A stretch of DNA of 64,000 nt from NCBI RefSeq assembly GCF_900116425.1, contig NZ_FPAS01000006.1, positions 124,001 through 188,000 of the forward strand, read 5' to 3'. Both the position numbers and the translations under genes were made by a program. Each line of letters starts with the position of its first letter. Positions within the stretch are counted from its first letter, which is position 1. Positions 18,193 through 26,644 of the stretch are shown piece after piece. This stretch comes from Lishizhenia tianjinensis (lineage in GTDB: Bacteria > Bacteroidota > Bacteroidia > Flavobacteriales_D > Crocinitomicaceae). The notes below the pieces were generated by a model. The model saw only the letters and a program-made list of their open reading frames with translations, was not told the DNA's origin and made no database searches.

Positions 18193-18392
18193 TTGATTAG
18201 ACGCATGTTTGCCAAGTCCTGAACGCCTTACCAATGCTGACTTTTATCTACCTCTAAGAGTTGATTGATACATGAATCTCAGCTTTATATTACAAAATAT
18301 CGACTTAAGATCAGACTTCTTCTACGTACAAAACCTTTCAAACATCAGTATTCACAGGATGATTAGGCATTGGCAAACATGCGACTAATCAA
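18193..18392. mobile_element. Gene-less terminal-inverted-repeat element B
   Basis: 200 bp with the same 22-bp terminal repeat as element A. The left arm has one mismatch (GATTAGACGC instead of GATTAGTCGC); the right arm (18371-18392) is perfect. The 156-bp interior has no gene and no resemblance to A or D beyond a few bases next to the left arm (AAGTCCTGAAC). It sits in the convergent gap between the DJ-1 and Bax inhibitor genes. Confidence 0.8.
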
Positions 18393-18467
18393 TATTTAAT
18401 AGCATTAAAACAACATCCAAACAGCGATAGAAATGGCAGCGCCGCACACCGAGACTTTAGTATATAT

Positions 18468-18509
18468 AAGCAAAAAAGACACGACCATAAGGAAGTGCCT
18501 TTCTTGCTT
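18468..18509. other. Imperfect hairpin in a convergent intergenic region
   Basis: AAGCAA-AAAG-CAC pairs with GTG-CTTT-TTGCTT through two A/C mismatches around a 12-base loop. It may end transcripts from either side but has no clean T run. The remaining bases of 18393-18568 show nothing I can support. Confidence 0.35.
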
Positions 18510-18568
18510 TAAATATTACTTAAGTCTTGGCGTGGGGACTACAATGGATAGCGCGCCCGTTTGCCCAA

Positions 18569-19291
18569 TTAATCTCTGTTTAAAATTCTTAATAAAGACA
18601 TGAAAAGGTTGATGAACAAAATGTACAGCTGCAACCCTCCAATCAAGGCCAGTTTTCTTTTATCTACTGCTCCTATGGAGGTATCTTCTGCAATGGCCTT
18701 AAAGTTTTGCATGTAATAAGCTGTTAAACCTGTAAAAACAAAAACTCCAACAATAGAAATAATCCAATCCATAGTTTCACTTCCCATCCAAAAGTTAACT
18801 ATACTCGCTATAAATATTCCTATGAAAGCCATGTATAACAAACTTCCCATTTTTGTTAGGTCAGTTTTCGTAGTATAACCTAATACTGCCATTGCTGCAA
18901 AAGCTCCTGCACTAATAAAGAATGTACTTGCTATTTGCCCTATTGAATACAGTAAGAAAATAGTAGATAAACTCATTCCTATCAGCACTGCATAGGCTAT
19001 AAAAGACACCAACAATACAGGCATAGACAATCTATTGTACGCCATTTGAACCAACAAGGCTAACCCTACTGGAGCAAAAACAACAATGTAGAAGAATGTG
19101 CTAATAGCACCTGTTTCTTGGTTAAGAAACCATTCAAAAACATTTCCAGATGCTGCCATCCAATAAGAAATTGCTCCGGAAAGAACCAAAGCTAGTACCA
19201 TGTAAGAATAAACGCTTCTAAAGAACTCTTTAGATTGCGCTTTACTTAAGGATTGATTTGACTCGGTGAAGTCAAGTATTTCGTTACTCAT
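18569..19291 (-). CDS. Bax inhibitor-1/YccA family membrane protein
   Basis: 240 residues with seven hydrophobic segments between about residues 28 and 236, preceded by a polar N-terminus with KEFFRSVYSYM. This is the UPF0005/BI-1 pattern. Conserved Asp residues in the last helices (DWIISIVGVFVFTGLTAYY) match the pH-sensing pair of the family. Related proteins are proton-dependent calcium leak channels or interact with the FtsH protease. It lies 9 bp downstream of folE. Confidence 0.85.
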   Translation of the reverse strand: MSNEILDFTESNQSLSKAQSKEFFRSVYSYMVLALVLSGAISYWMAASGNVFEWFLNQETGAISTFFYIVVFAPVGLALLVQMAYNRLSMPVLLVSFIAYAVLIGMSLSTIFLLYSIGQIASTFFISAGAFAAMAVLGYTTKTDLTKMGSLLYMAFIGIFIASIVNFWMGSETMDWIISIVGVFVFTGLTAYYMQNFKAIAEDTSIGAVDKRKLALIGGLQLYILFINLFMSLLRILNRD

Positions 19292-19300
19292 AATTTGTGA

Positions 19301-19894
19301 TTAATGTAATTTAGCTTGCACCAAATTAATAAATTCTTTTCTAGTTGAATCGTTGCTTAAAAAAAGTCCGGTAAAAGCAGAAGATGTAGTAGAAGAATTT
19401 TGTTTTTGCACTCCACGCATCTGCATACACATGTGGTTACATTCTAATACCACGGCAACACCTTTCGGGTTCAAAGTTTTCTCGATACAATCTCTAATCT
19501 CTATGGTCAAACGTTCTTGAACTTGTAATCTTCTTGCAAAGGCATCTACTACACGAGGCAGTTTAGAAAGTCCGACAATTTTACCATCAGGAATGTACGC
19601 GATATGCGCTTTTCCAAAGAAAGGTAACATGTGGTGCTCACACATAGAATATACTTCTATATCCTTAACGATAACCATTTCAGAATACTCTTCATTGAAA
19701 AGTGCTCCTTTAAGGATTTCTTCTGGATCTTCGTCGTACCCCTTGGTTAAATATTGTAATGCTTTTGCTACGCGTTCTGGTGTTTTAAGGAGTCCTTCCC
19801 TGTTTGGATCTTCTCCAATTTCACCCAATACCTCTTTGTATACTGCGCTTAATTTTTCGGTTACTTTATCGTCGTATATGAGTTTTTCTTGCAC
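19301..19894 (-). CDS. folE: GTP cyclohydrolase I
   Basis: 197 residues, type IA. Converts GTP to dihydroneopterin triphosphate, the entry to folate and to queuosine/pterin synthesis. The zinc and active-site residues are present in [23 protein letters not shown] and in [12 protein letters not shown]. It follows the 6-pyruvoyl-tetrahydropterin synthase-like gene, so the two together feed 7-deazaguanine or pterin synthesis. Confidence 0.96.
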   Translation of the reverse strand: MQEKLIYDDKVTEKLSAVYKEVLGEIGEDPNREGLLKTPERVAKALQYLTKGYDEDPEEILKGALFNEEYSEMVIVKDIEVYSMCEHHMLPFFGKAHIAYIPDGKIVGLSKLPRVVDAFARRLQVQERLTIEIRDCIEKTLNPKGVAVVLECNHMCMQMRGVQKQNSSTTSSAFTGLFLSNDSTRKEFINLVQAKLH

Positions 19895-19938
19895 TTTCGA
19901 GTATTAAAATGTTAGTTGTTTGATGAACAAACTTAGAA

Positions 19939-20370
19939 TTAAAATGGTTCGTTACCACCAAAATATTCTACAAAGTTATTTTCTGTCTCCACCAACTTAA
20001 TTTTAGCTAACTCACCGCCAGCCCTTTGGATAGAATCTTTGATTTGCTCCCAAATTTCTATCACCAAGTTTTCTGTAGAAGCTAATTTCCCTTTCATGAA
20101 AGGAACATCCAGGTTCAAATTTCTATGATCGAGTTGTTCTACCACTTCTTCCTTTACAATTTTACTCAAATCTTTAAGATCAATTACGAATCCTGTATCT
20201 GGGTTTGGTTTTCCTTTTACGGTAACGTAAATCACAAAATTGTGTCCGTGCCAATTTTTGTTGGAACACTTTCCAAAAACGGCTTCATTTTTTTCGTCGC
20301 TCCACTCTTCTCTCCACAATTTGTGTGCGGCGTTAAAATGCTCTCTACGTGTAATGTATACTGTTTTCAA
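19939..20370 (-). CDS. queD: 6-carboxytetrahydropterin synthase / 6-pyruvoyl-tetrahydropterin synthase family
   Basis: 143 residues. Zinc ligands are seen in FNAAH and in WHGHNF (two His). The catalytic Cys is in GKCSNKNWHGH, and LDHRNLN and a terminal VETENNFVEY complete the T-fold. Adjacent folE supplies its substrate. QueD (queuosine path) is the more likely role in bacteria, but a PTPS role cannot be excluded from sequence alone. Confidence 0.88.
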   Translation of the reverse strand: MKTVYITRREHFNAAHKLWREEWSDEKNEAVFGKCSNKNWHGHNFVIYVTVKGKPNPDTGFVIDLKDLSKIVKEEVVEQLDHRNLNLDVPFMKGKLASTENLVIEIWEQIKDSIQRAGGELAKIKLVETENNFVEYFGGNEPF

Positions 20371-20392
20371 AGCTCTTTATTTAAAGAAAATG

Positions 20393-20400
20393 CAAAGATA
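20393..20400 (-). promoter_or_regulatory. -7 box of the queD-folE operon
   Basis: Minus-strand TATCTTTG, a perfect TAnnTTTG, about 22 bp before the queD ATG. Confidence 0.5.
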
Positions 20401-20410
20401 GGGTTAATGT

Positions 20411-20437
20411 GGGAGATTTTGGGGGTTGGGGGGAGGG
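20411..20437 (+). other. G-run cluster (possible G-quadruplex) beside element C
   Basis: GGG-N7-GGGGG-TT-GGGGGG-A-GGG meets the usual four-run pattern, which is rare in AT-rich DNA. It lies between the queD promoter box and the left end of the IS1595-like element. Confidence 0.45.
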
Positions 20438-20466
20438 AGATTTTGGTAGAAAGAGCTATAAAATTG

Positions 20467-21385
20467 TTGATTAGTCGCATGTTTGCCATGAAACTTTATT
20501 TGAACTCAATTTATTTTTTTCGTAACTTCTTGACAACCTAATCTAAAATGTCATGAATATCAACCAATTCATTCGCCTTTATGGCTCCGAAAAAAAGTGC
20601 ATTTCATTTATCAAAACTCACCGAGAAGCTTGCGGAATTAGCTGTCCAAAATGTAATTCGAACGTCACTAATTGGAAAGAAAAACACCTCTACTGGCGTT
20701 GTAAATGTGGTAAGAAAATCAGCTTGAAAAGTGGGACCTTACTGGAATCTACAAAATTAAAATACGCAGTTTGGTTCAAGGCAATTTTCTTAATGACCCA
20801 CGTTAAAAAATCTTACTCTACGCTAGAACTAGCAAGACTCCTAGGAATTAAACGATATAGAACTGTATGGTATTTATGTATGAAGATTAGAACAGCTATG
20901 GGACAAGAATTACTCGCTAGAGAGTACTTTCAGTTTCTATATATTCTTTCCAAGGAAAATAAGTCTGAATACAACATCAACTCTTTGCGGCATAATTCAA
21001 TCAGCGCCATCTTAAAAAAAGCAGAAAAAGGTCGAGATGAAATAAATTTAATTGCACCTCAAATTTTACATGAGAGAGTACATGCTAGAGAAGTGCAATT
21101 AGCACGAAAAAAGTACAGATGTTTGAAAATTTTAGGCGCTCATGAAAAAATAGAACTCAAACCTGCCTACACACCTACAAAACCAGGTATTCAGTTGTGG
21201 ATGAAAAAGCTATTACGTAACTCCAATAAACTGCTCAATGGAATCCATCATGGCGTTAGTTTCCTGCACCTACAGAAGTATATGTTCGAATTTTCGTTTA
21301 ATTACAACTATCGTTATAAGGACAAATTCAATCCCATTATTCAACAATTATTAACTTAGGATTTGGCAAACATGCGACTAATCAA
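20467..21385 (+). mobile_element. IS1595-like element C with perfect terminal inverted repeats
   Basis: 919 bp flanked by perfect 22-bp inverted repeats identical to those of elements A, B and D (core GATTAGTCGCATGTTTGC). The complementarity extends 6 bp further (AAATTG on the left, CAATTT on the right), making 28 bp, and continues imperfectly into TATA/TATAG. It contains one intact transposase-like gene. The left flank is G-rich and the right flank C-rich. No 8-bp target duplication, the IS1595 hallmark, is visible. Confidence 0.8.
20553..21359 (+). CDS. IS1595-like transposase lacking a visible DDE triad
   Basis: 268 residues, uninterrupted. The N-terminal zinc ribbon has Cys31, Cys34, Cys50 and Cys52. 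A helix-turn-helix follows at about 70-116 (TLELARLLGIKRYRTVWYL), as in ISXO2/IS1595 transposases. The C-terminal tail GIHHGVSFLHLQKYMFEF (230-247) is also family-typical. Between them, residues 118-227 are shorter than usual and lack DExYxGG. Aligned by eye, the second Asp position is His173 and the IE of the third motif is IQ (Gln214). The protein may therefore bind the element ends without cutting. A decayed but still open frame is the alternative. Confidence 0.75.
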   Translation: MNINQFIRLYGSEKKCISFIKTHREACGISCPKCNSNVTNWKEKHLYWRCKCGKKISLKSGTLLESTKLKYAVWFKAIFLMTHVKKSYSTLELARLLGIKRYRTVWYLCMKIRTAMGQELLAREYFQFLYILSKENKSEYNINSLRHNSISAILKKAEKGRDEINLIAPQILHERVHAREVQLARKKYRCLKILGAHEKIELKPAYTPTKPGIQLWMKKLLRNSNKLLNGIHHGVSFLHLQKYMFEFSFNYNYRYKDKFNPIIQQLLT

Positions 21386-21533
21386 CAATTTTCTATAACC
21401 AACCCCAAATTTGTCCCCAAATCACCCAACCCAAACTTTCCCCGCGCTTTTTCCCATTTTAGCTCCTCCCTAACTCCCCTTTTTAATAAATCATTTTTAT
21501 ATTCGTTACATATTAATTGAAACACGAAATACA

Positions 21534-22202
21534 ATGTTTGATAATAACGAGTTTAACAAATTTGCTACCAAGCACATGGGGATTAGCAGCATGCATTTAG
21601 GGCACTATGTTGAATCTTCTCTTACACCATATATCATCGAAGAAAGACAAATGAACATGACGCAAATGGACGTGTTCTCTCGTTTAATGATGGATAGAAT
21701 TATTTTCTTGGGTACGGGTATTAACGACCAAGTTGCCAACATCATTAACGCGCAATTGTTGTTCTTAGAATCTGTAGATCCTAAAAAAGATATCCAAATC
21801 TACTTGAACTCTCCTGGAGGTTCTGTTTACGCTGGATTGGGTATTTACGATACGATGCAGTACATCAACCCAGATGTAGCTACAATTTGTACAGGTATGG
21901 CAGCTTCTATGGGTGCTGTTCTATTGTGTGCAGGTGCTGAAGGTAAAAGAACGGCTTTGAAACACTCAAGAGTAATGATACACCAACCTTTAGGTGGAGC
22001 GCAAGGACAAGCTTCTGATATCGAAATTACAGCAAGAGAAATCTTGAAATTGAAAAAAGAATTGTACGATATTATTGCACACCACTCTAAGCAACCTTTC
22101 GAAAAAGTAAGCGATGATTCTGATAGAGATTACTGGATGACTTCTAGCGAAGCAAAAGAATACGGAATGGTTGACGAAGTTTTGGTAAGAAAGTCAAAAT
22201 AA
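21534..22202 (+). CDS. clpP: ATP-dependent Clp protease proteolytic subunit
   Basis: 222 residues. Serine protease core that forms a tetradecameric barrel with ClpX or another unfoldase. The catalytic Ser125 lies in GMAASMGA and His150 in MIHQPLGG; the oxyanion strand region LNSPGGSV is intact. The N-terminus is about 20 residues longer than E. coli ClpP, normal for the phylum. clpX follows after 65 bp containing a terminator-like hairpin. Confidence 0.96.
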   Translation: MFDNNEFNKFATKHMGISSMHLGHYVESSLTPYIIEERQMNMTQMDVFSRLMMDRIIFLGTGINDQVANIINAQLLFLESVDPKKDIQIYLNSPGGSVYAGLGIYDTMQYINPDVATICTGMAASMGAVLLCAGAEGKRTALKHSRVMIHQPLGGAQGQASDIEITAREILKLKKELYDIIAHHSKQPFEKVSDDSDRDYWMTSSEAKEYGMVDEVLVRKSK

Positions 22203-22227
22203 CGTAATTTTGTAAAAATTTATAAGA

Positions 22228-22256
22228 AAGGTCGTACCTAGGTTATGACCTTTTTT
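22228..22256 (+). terminator. Terminator-like hairpin between clpP and clpX
   Basis: AAGGTC ... GACCTT with a 13-base loop, then T5. It ends 11 bp before the clpX ATG, leaving no room for a separate clpX promoter, so it may work as a partial attenuator that lowers clpX relative to clpP. Confidence 0.7.
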
Positions 22257-22267
22257 CAATTATAACT

Positions 22268-23497
22268 ATGGCAAAAAAAGATAGTTCTTCTTGTTCCTTC
22301 TGTGGACGTCCTCGTGCACAAGTTGGCCTGTTGATCGCAGGAATCTCTGGTCATATCTGTGACCATTGTGTTGGACAAGCACAAACTATAATTAAAGAAG
22401 AGGTGGTGGATGATGGATACAACGGTGAAGATGCACCTTTGAATCTTTTGAAGCCGCAAGAAATTAAAGCTGCACTAGACGAGTATGTAATCGGTCAAGA
22501 TGACGCCAAGAAGACATTGTCTGTTGCAGTTTACAATCACTACAAAAGGTTGAACCAAAGAGTTGAACCGGGTGATATAGAAATCGAAAAATCTAACGTT
22601 GTTTTGGTGGGTAGAACAGGTACGGGTAAAACTTTACTTGCAAAAACTATTGCCAAAATGTTAAACGTTCCTTTCTGTATTGCAGATGCGACGGTGTTAA
22701 CGGAAGCAGGTTACGTAGGAGAAGATGTGGAAAGCATCTTGTCACGACTTTTACAAGCTGCCGATTACAATGCAAGTGCTGCAGAAAGAGGTATCGTATT
22801 TATAGATGAGATAGACAAGGTAGCGCGTAAGAGCGACAACCCTTCTATCACACGTGATGTTTCTGGTGAAGGTGTACAACAAGCTCTTCTTAAATTGTTA
22901 GAAGGAGCTACGGTTAACGTTCCACCGCAAGGAGGGCGTAAGCACCCAGAGCAGAAAATGATACAAATCGATACGAAAAACATCTTGTTTGTTTGTGGTG
23001 GTGCTTTCGACGGAATTGAGAAGTTGATCGCTAGCCGTGTGAACAGACAAACCATAGGTTTTGGGTCTTCTGAAGAAGAAAGAATTGATGGGGAAAGCTT
23101 GTTGAAATACATCAACCCTACAGATTTGAAAAGCTTTGGTTTAATACCAGAATTAATCGGTCGTTTCCCTGTGTTAACGCACTTAAACCCATTAGATGGA
23201 GCTTCTTTAAGACGTATTTTAACTGAGCCTAAAAATGCCTTGGTAAAACAATACGTGAAGTTGTTCGAATTGGACGGAATCGATTTGAAATTCGACGGAG
23301 AAGTATTGGATTACATCGTTGAGAAAGCCATAGAATTTAAGTTGGGAGCACGTGGATTAAGATCCATCTGTGAAGCCATCTTAACCGAAGCGATGTTCGA
23401 TCTTCCTTCTAAAAACGAAACGGAATTCAAAGTAACCTTGGATTACGCGCAAAAACAATTCGCAAAATCAAAAATGGCCAAGCTCAAAGTAGCCTAA
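22268..23497 (+). CDS. clpX: ATP-dependent Clp protease ATP-binding subunit ClpX
   Basis: 409 residues. Hexameric AAA+ unfoldase that feeds ClpP. The N-terminal zinc-binding domain has the four Cys of CSFCGRPR and HICDHCVG. Walker A is [12 protein letters not shown] and Walker B is [10 protein letters not shown]. The pore loop region follows [10 protein letters not shown], and the ClpP-contacting IGF loop is QTIGFGS. Sensor regions LIGRFPV and GARGLRSI complete the fold. Strong terminator downstream. Confidence 0.97.
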   Translation: MAKKDSSSCSFCGRPRAQVGLLIAGISGHICDHCVGQAQTIIKEEVVDDGYNGEDAPLNLLKPQEIKAALDEYVIGQDDAKKTLSVAVYNHYKRLNQRVEPGDIEIEKSNVVLVGRTGTGKTLLAKTIAKMLNVPFCIADATVLTEAGYVGEDVESILSRLLQAADYNASAAERGIVFIDEIDKVARKSDNPSITRDVSGEGVQQALLKLLEGATVNVPPQGGRKHPEQKMIQIDTKNILFVCGGAFDGIEKLIASRVNRQTIGFGSSEEERIDGESLLKYINPTDLKSFGLIPELIGRFPVLTHLNPLDGASLRRILTEPKNALVKQYVKLFELDGIDLKFDGEVLDYIVEKAIEFKLGARGLRSICEAILTEAMFDLPSKNETEFKVTLDYAQKQFAKSKMAKLKVA

Positions 23498-23517
23498 ACT
23501 TTTTTTAAGAATATCGA

Positions 23518-23547
23518 AAGGACTGTCTGAAAAGATGGTCCTTTTTT
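23518..23547 (+). terminator. Intrinsic terminator after clpX
   Basis: AAGGAC-TCT / AGA-GTCCTT stem with a GAAA loop and T6. The octamer array at 23549 begins at the end of its T tract. Confidence 0.85.
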
Positions 23548-23548
23548 A

Positions 23549-23588
23549 TTAGACGCCTGGACAACTAGATGCCTAGACTGCTAGAAAT
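23549..23588. repeat. CTAGANNN octamer array, solo copy 1
   Basis: Five units in exact 8-bp register: TTAGA, CTGGA, CTAGA, CTAGA, CTAGA at 23549, 23557, 23565, 23573 and 23581, each followed by three variable bases. The first two units are degenerate. No four-helix-bundle gene is next to it. Confidence 0.75.
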
Positions 23589-23628
23589 GACTTTTTGAAT
23601 TTTGATTTTTAAATTTTGAATTTCATTT

Positions 23629-23772
23629 GGCAAACACCCGGGTCTTCCGCTAAAGTTTACTTGTACAAATGTGTTTTTACCTCCTTCTTATTTTAGCTTC
23701 TTTGGTCGCTAAAAACAAAGCCTAAAAACTACCTTTCTACAGCGCAAAGCTACCACTCCACCCCCTGTTTGA
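23629..23772. repeat. Degenerate intergenic repeat, copy 1
   Basis: Shares with the stretch at 55416-55572 the left end GGCAAACnCCC, an inner block GCTTCTnnGGTCGC...AAAGC, and the right end CCCTGTTTGA, at similar spacing. Both copies sit between convergent genes. The rest of the 366-bp gap (to 23862) is pyrimidine-rich with no gene. Confidence 0.4.
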
Positions 23773-23862
23773 TAAAACTCTTTACTCTTGCTCAAACTCT
23801 TGCCTCCTCAATTCTCACCCTCTCCCTCAAACTGAATAACTCACACTCAACCTCACACTGAC

Positions 23863-24516
23863 CTACTCCACCAATCCTTCTATCTCATCTTTTGCCACTA
23901 CTCCAAAGGCAGAGTTTCTCCATTGCTTTTGCATCTTTCCATCCTTCACCAAAACAAATGTTGGATAACTCGAGGTAATTGTTCTGTAAAACGAATATGC
24001 CGAAGTCGTATCGACCTCATATTTACCTTCCGCTACTTCCTTATACAATTCCATATCTGAAATTCTATCCGAAAGCACAACCTGTCTTATCGCCAAATCA
24101 GGAGTTCTTTCCTTCAACTTTTTCAAAGTAGTCGTGGCTTCAAAACAATACGGACAACCCGGAATAGAAATCATTAACAATCCTTCCTCAAATCCATCTA
24201 TGGTTGATTCTTCTTGCATCACAACTCCAGCTCCGGCAATATCTCCATCATAAATAGGATATTCCACAAAATGAAACGCGGCCATGGTTGTTGACAAAAC
24301 AAAACTTAAAACAGGAAGTACAAATCGTTCTTTCCTTTGTTGTCTTCTACGCATATCCACTATATAGTAAATCGGTAAAATCCAAAGTAAAATGTATATC
24401 CACCATTTACTCATTGTCCAAGACCACCCCAAATCTATCAGGTACGCCGAAATAGCCTCACTGTAAAACGCCAATACGGCAACAGGAAGCAGAAGTATGT
24501 ATTTTAAAAATTTCAT
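23863..24516 (-). CDS. Membrane-anchored thioredoxin-like protein with CPYC motif
   Basis: 217 residues. Two hydrophobic segments (about 4-24 and 38-55), a basic loop (RRRQQRKER) and a third hydrophobic stretch (67-85) precede a thioredoxin-like domain with the redox motif IPGCPYCFEA, a glutaredoxin-type CPYC, and a cis-proline region SSYPTFVLVKDG. Probably a membrane-bound disulfide reductase or sensor facing the periplasm. Its start overlaps the topB stop by one base (TGATG). Confidence 0.7.
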   Translation of the reverse strand: MKFLKYILLLPVAVLAFYSEAISAYLIDLGWSWTMSKWWIYILLWILPIYYIVDMRRRQQRKERFVLPVLSFVLSTTMAAFHFVEYPIYDGDIAGAGVVMQEESTIDGFEEGLLMISIPGCPYCFEATTTLKKLKERTPDLAIRQVVLSDRISDMELYKEVAEGKYEVDTTSAYSFYRTITSSYPTFVLVKDGKMQKQWRNSAFGVVAKDEIEGLVE

Positions 24517-26630
24517 CAGTCTATGATTTCTATATTGAAGTCAGGAGTAAAAGCCAATTTACCATCTACCTTTTCTTCACTACCTGGTTTTTCCAAGCCT
24601 TTGATCTTGGTTGTTTTTCCTTTTTGAATCAAATCCACCACTTGTTTACTGGTCAATTTTTTATTCAAGAATTGGAAAGGCAGTACAAATTTACATCCTG
24701 CTTTAAATTCGGAACAACCATAGGCTTTTTTACCTGTGAGTATGCTTCCTTGTTTACATTTCGGACATTTCAATTCGTCTATGCTTACCTTCTTTTTTGG
24801 AGCTGCTTTTTTCTTCGGCGCTTTCTTTTGCGCAGCCAATTCTTCGTCCGTTAAAATGGTGATTCCTTGCTCCACTTTTCTAAACATTACCTCATTGGTA
24901 ATGCCCACAACCATTTCTATCAGCTCCTTTTTAAAGTCTTCTGCAGAATATTCTCCTTTCTCAATTAAACGCAACTTCTTCTCCCAATCTCCGGTTAATT
25001 CTGGAGATTTTAGAGTTTCATTGTGTATCGTATTGATCAAATCTATCCCCGTTTGTGTTGCAACTATATTCTTACGCTGACGCGCAATGTATCTTCTTCT
25101 AAAGAGCGTTTCTATGATATTGGCACGTGTAGAAGGTCTACCTATACCGTTATCTTTCATCAATTCACGCGCTTCTTCATCGTCTACATTTCTACCTGCA
25201 GTTTCCATGGATCGCAGCAGTGTTGCTTCCGTATAATACTTCGGAGCGGTAGTTTGCTTTTGGTCAACTCTGGGTTCATGCGGACCACTTTCTCCCTCTT
25301 CAAAAACAGGCATCAAGTTTTCTTCGTCCTTTTTCTTGGCTTTATCACCTGCATAAACTTCTCTCCATCCCGGACTTAAAACCTGTTTACCCGTCGCTTT
25401 AAATTCTAATTTTAAAACTTCTCCTAAAACCGTTGTATTACTTACGATACAATCTGGATAGAATACACTGATAAAACGTTTGGCCACCAAATCGTAAATC
25501 TTTCCTTCTTCAGGAGAAACACCACTTGGTACTACCCCTGTTGGAATAATAGCATGGTGATCGGTTACCTTTTTGTCGTTAAATACATTCTTCGACTTTG
25601 GAATAGGTTTCTCTAATAAAGGCGCCGTAAGTCGGGAGTAATACTGCATCTTTTGCAATATTCCCGGAACTTTTGGGTGTATATCTTCAGAAAGATAAGT
25701 GGTGTCTACTCTTGGGTAGGTCACATATTTCTTTTCATAAAGTCCTTGAATATATTTCAAGGTTAAATCTGCAGAATAACCATATTTCTTGTTGGCTTCT
25801 ACCTGCAGTGCTGTAAGGTCAAACAATTTGGGAGGAGATTCCTTCCCTTCCTTTTGCTCAAAAGTTGTAATCGTAAATTCAGCTTCTTTGATTTTCTCCA
25901 AAGCATAATTTGCTTTTTCAACCTTTTGTATTTTCCCCAAAACACTGTTGAATTCGGTATCTCTGTACACCGTTCTTAATTCCCAGTAATCTTGAGGTTT
26001 AAAGTTTTGAATTTCTACTGTTCTGTCTACGATCATTGCCAAAGTTGGAGTTTGAACCCTACCTATAGAAAGCACTTGTTTTTGCTGACCATACTTCAAG
26101 GTAAACAAACGCGTAGAATTGATCCCCAACAACCAATCCCCTATAGCTCGCGAAGATCCTGCAGCGTATAGATTGTTGTAATCGTTGGCATCTTTTAGTT
26201 TTTCAAAACCTTCTTTAATTGCCTCTTCGGTCAAAGAAGAAATCCACAAACGCTTCACAGGAACCTTGCATTTTGCTAAATGCAATACCCAACGTTGTAT
26301 CACCTCTCCCTCCTGGCCGGCATCGCCACAGTTTATAACTTCATCACAATTTTGAACGAGTCGAGATATGATAGAGAATTGTTTCTTAACCCCACTATCC
26401 TCCATCACTTTAATACCAAAACGCGAAGGAACCATGGGCAAATCCATGATGTTCCACCAGCGCCATCTTTCTACATAGTCGCGCGGTTCTTTCAATGTAC
26501 ACAAATGCCCGAAGGTCCATGTTACTTGGTAACCGTTTCCTTCGTAATAACCATCGTTGCGTTTCTTAGCACCTAATACTTCGGCTATATCTTTTGCTAC
26601 ACTGGGTTTCTCCGCTATGCAAACTTTCAT
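24516..26630 (-). CDS. topB: DNA topoisomerase III (type IA)
   Basis: 704 residues. Decatenating topoisomerase acting on single-stranded DNA. The TOPRIM domain starts MKVCIAEKPSVAKDIA, with NCGDAGQEGE as the acidic metal site. The active-site region is YVTYPRVDTTYLSED, with the catalytic Tyr before PR. SIGRVQTPTLAMI and GIGRPSTRANIIE are conserved IA motifs. A C-terminal zinc ribbon (CPKC ... CSEFKAGC) follows a lysine-rich linker (KKAPKKKAAPKKK). Full length. Confidence 0.95.
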   Translation of the reverse strand: MKVCIAEKPSVAKDIAEVLGAKKRNDGYYEGNGYQVTWTFGHLCTLKEPRDYVERWRWWNIMDLPMVPSRFGIKVMEDSGVKKQFSIISRLVQNCDEVINCGDAGQEGEVIQRWVLHLAKCKVPVKRLWISSLTEEAIKEGFEKLKDANDYNNLYAAGSSRAIGDWLLGINSTRLFTLKYGQQKQVLSIGRVQTPTLAMIVDRTVEIQNFKPQDYWELRTVYRDTEFNSVLGKIQKVEKANYALEKIKEAEFTITTFEQKEGKESPPKLFDLTALQVEANKKYGYSADLTLKYIQGLYEKKYVTYPRVDTTYLSEDIHPKVPGILQKMQYYSRLTAPLLEKPIPKSKNVFNDKKVTDHHAIIPTGVVPSGVSPEEGKIYDLVAKRFISVFYPDCIVSNTTVLGEVLKLEFKATGKQVLSPGWREVYAGDKAKKKDEENLMPVFEEGESGPHEPRVDQKQTTAPKYYTEATLLRSMETAGRNVDDEEARELMKDNGIGRPSTRANIIETLFRRRYIARQRKNIVATQTGIDLINTIHNETLKSPELTGDWEKKLRLIEKGEYSAEDFKKELIEMVVGITNEVMFRKVEQGITILTDEELAAQKKAPKKKAAPKKKVSIDELKCPKCKQGSILTGKKAYGCSEFKAGCKFVLPFQFLNKKLTSKQVVDLIQKGKTTKIKGLEKPGSEEKVDGKLAFTPDFNIEIID

Positions 26631-26644
26631 AGAATACTTTAACC

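Noticed and set aside
18393-18568. tRNA or other known RNA in the GC-richer stretch GGCAGCGCCGCACACC
   Set aside because: No cloverleaf can be formed and no CCA-type acceptor or TPsiC motif is seen.
23626-23645. TTTGGCAAACA resembling the right terminal repeat of the IS1595-like family
   Set aside because: The match stops after 11 bp (CCCGGG follows instead of TGCGAC) and no partner arm is present. It belongs to the other degenerate repeat.
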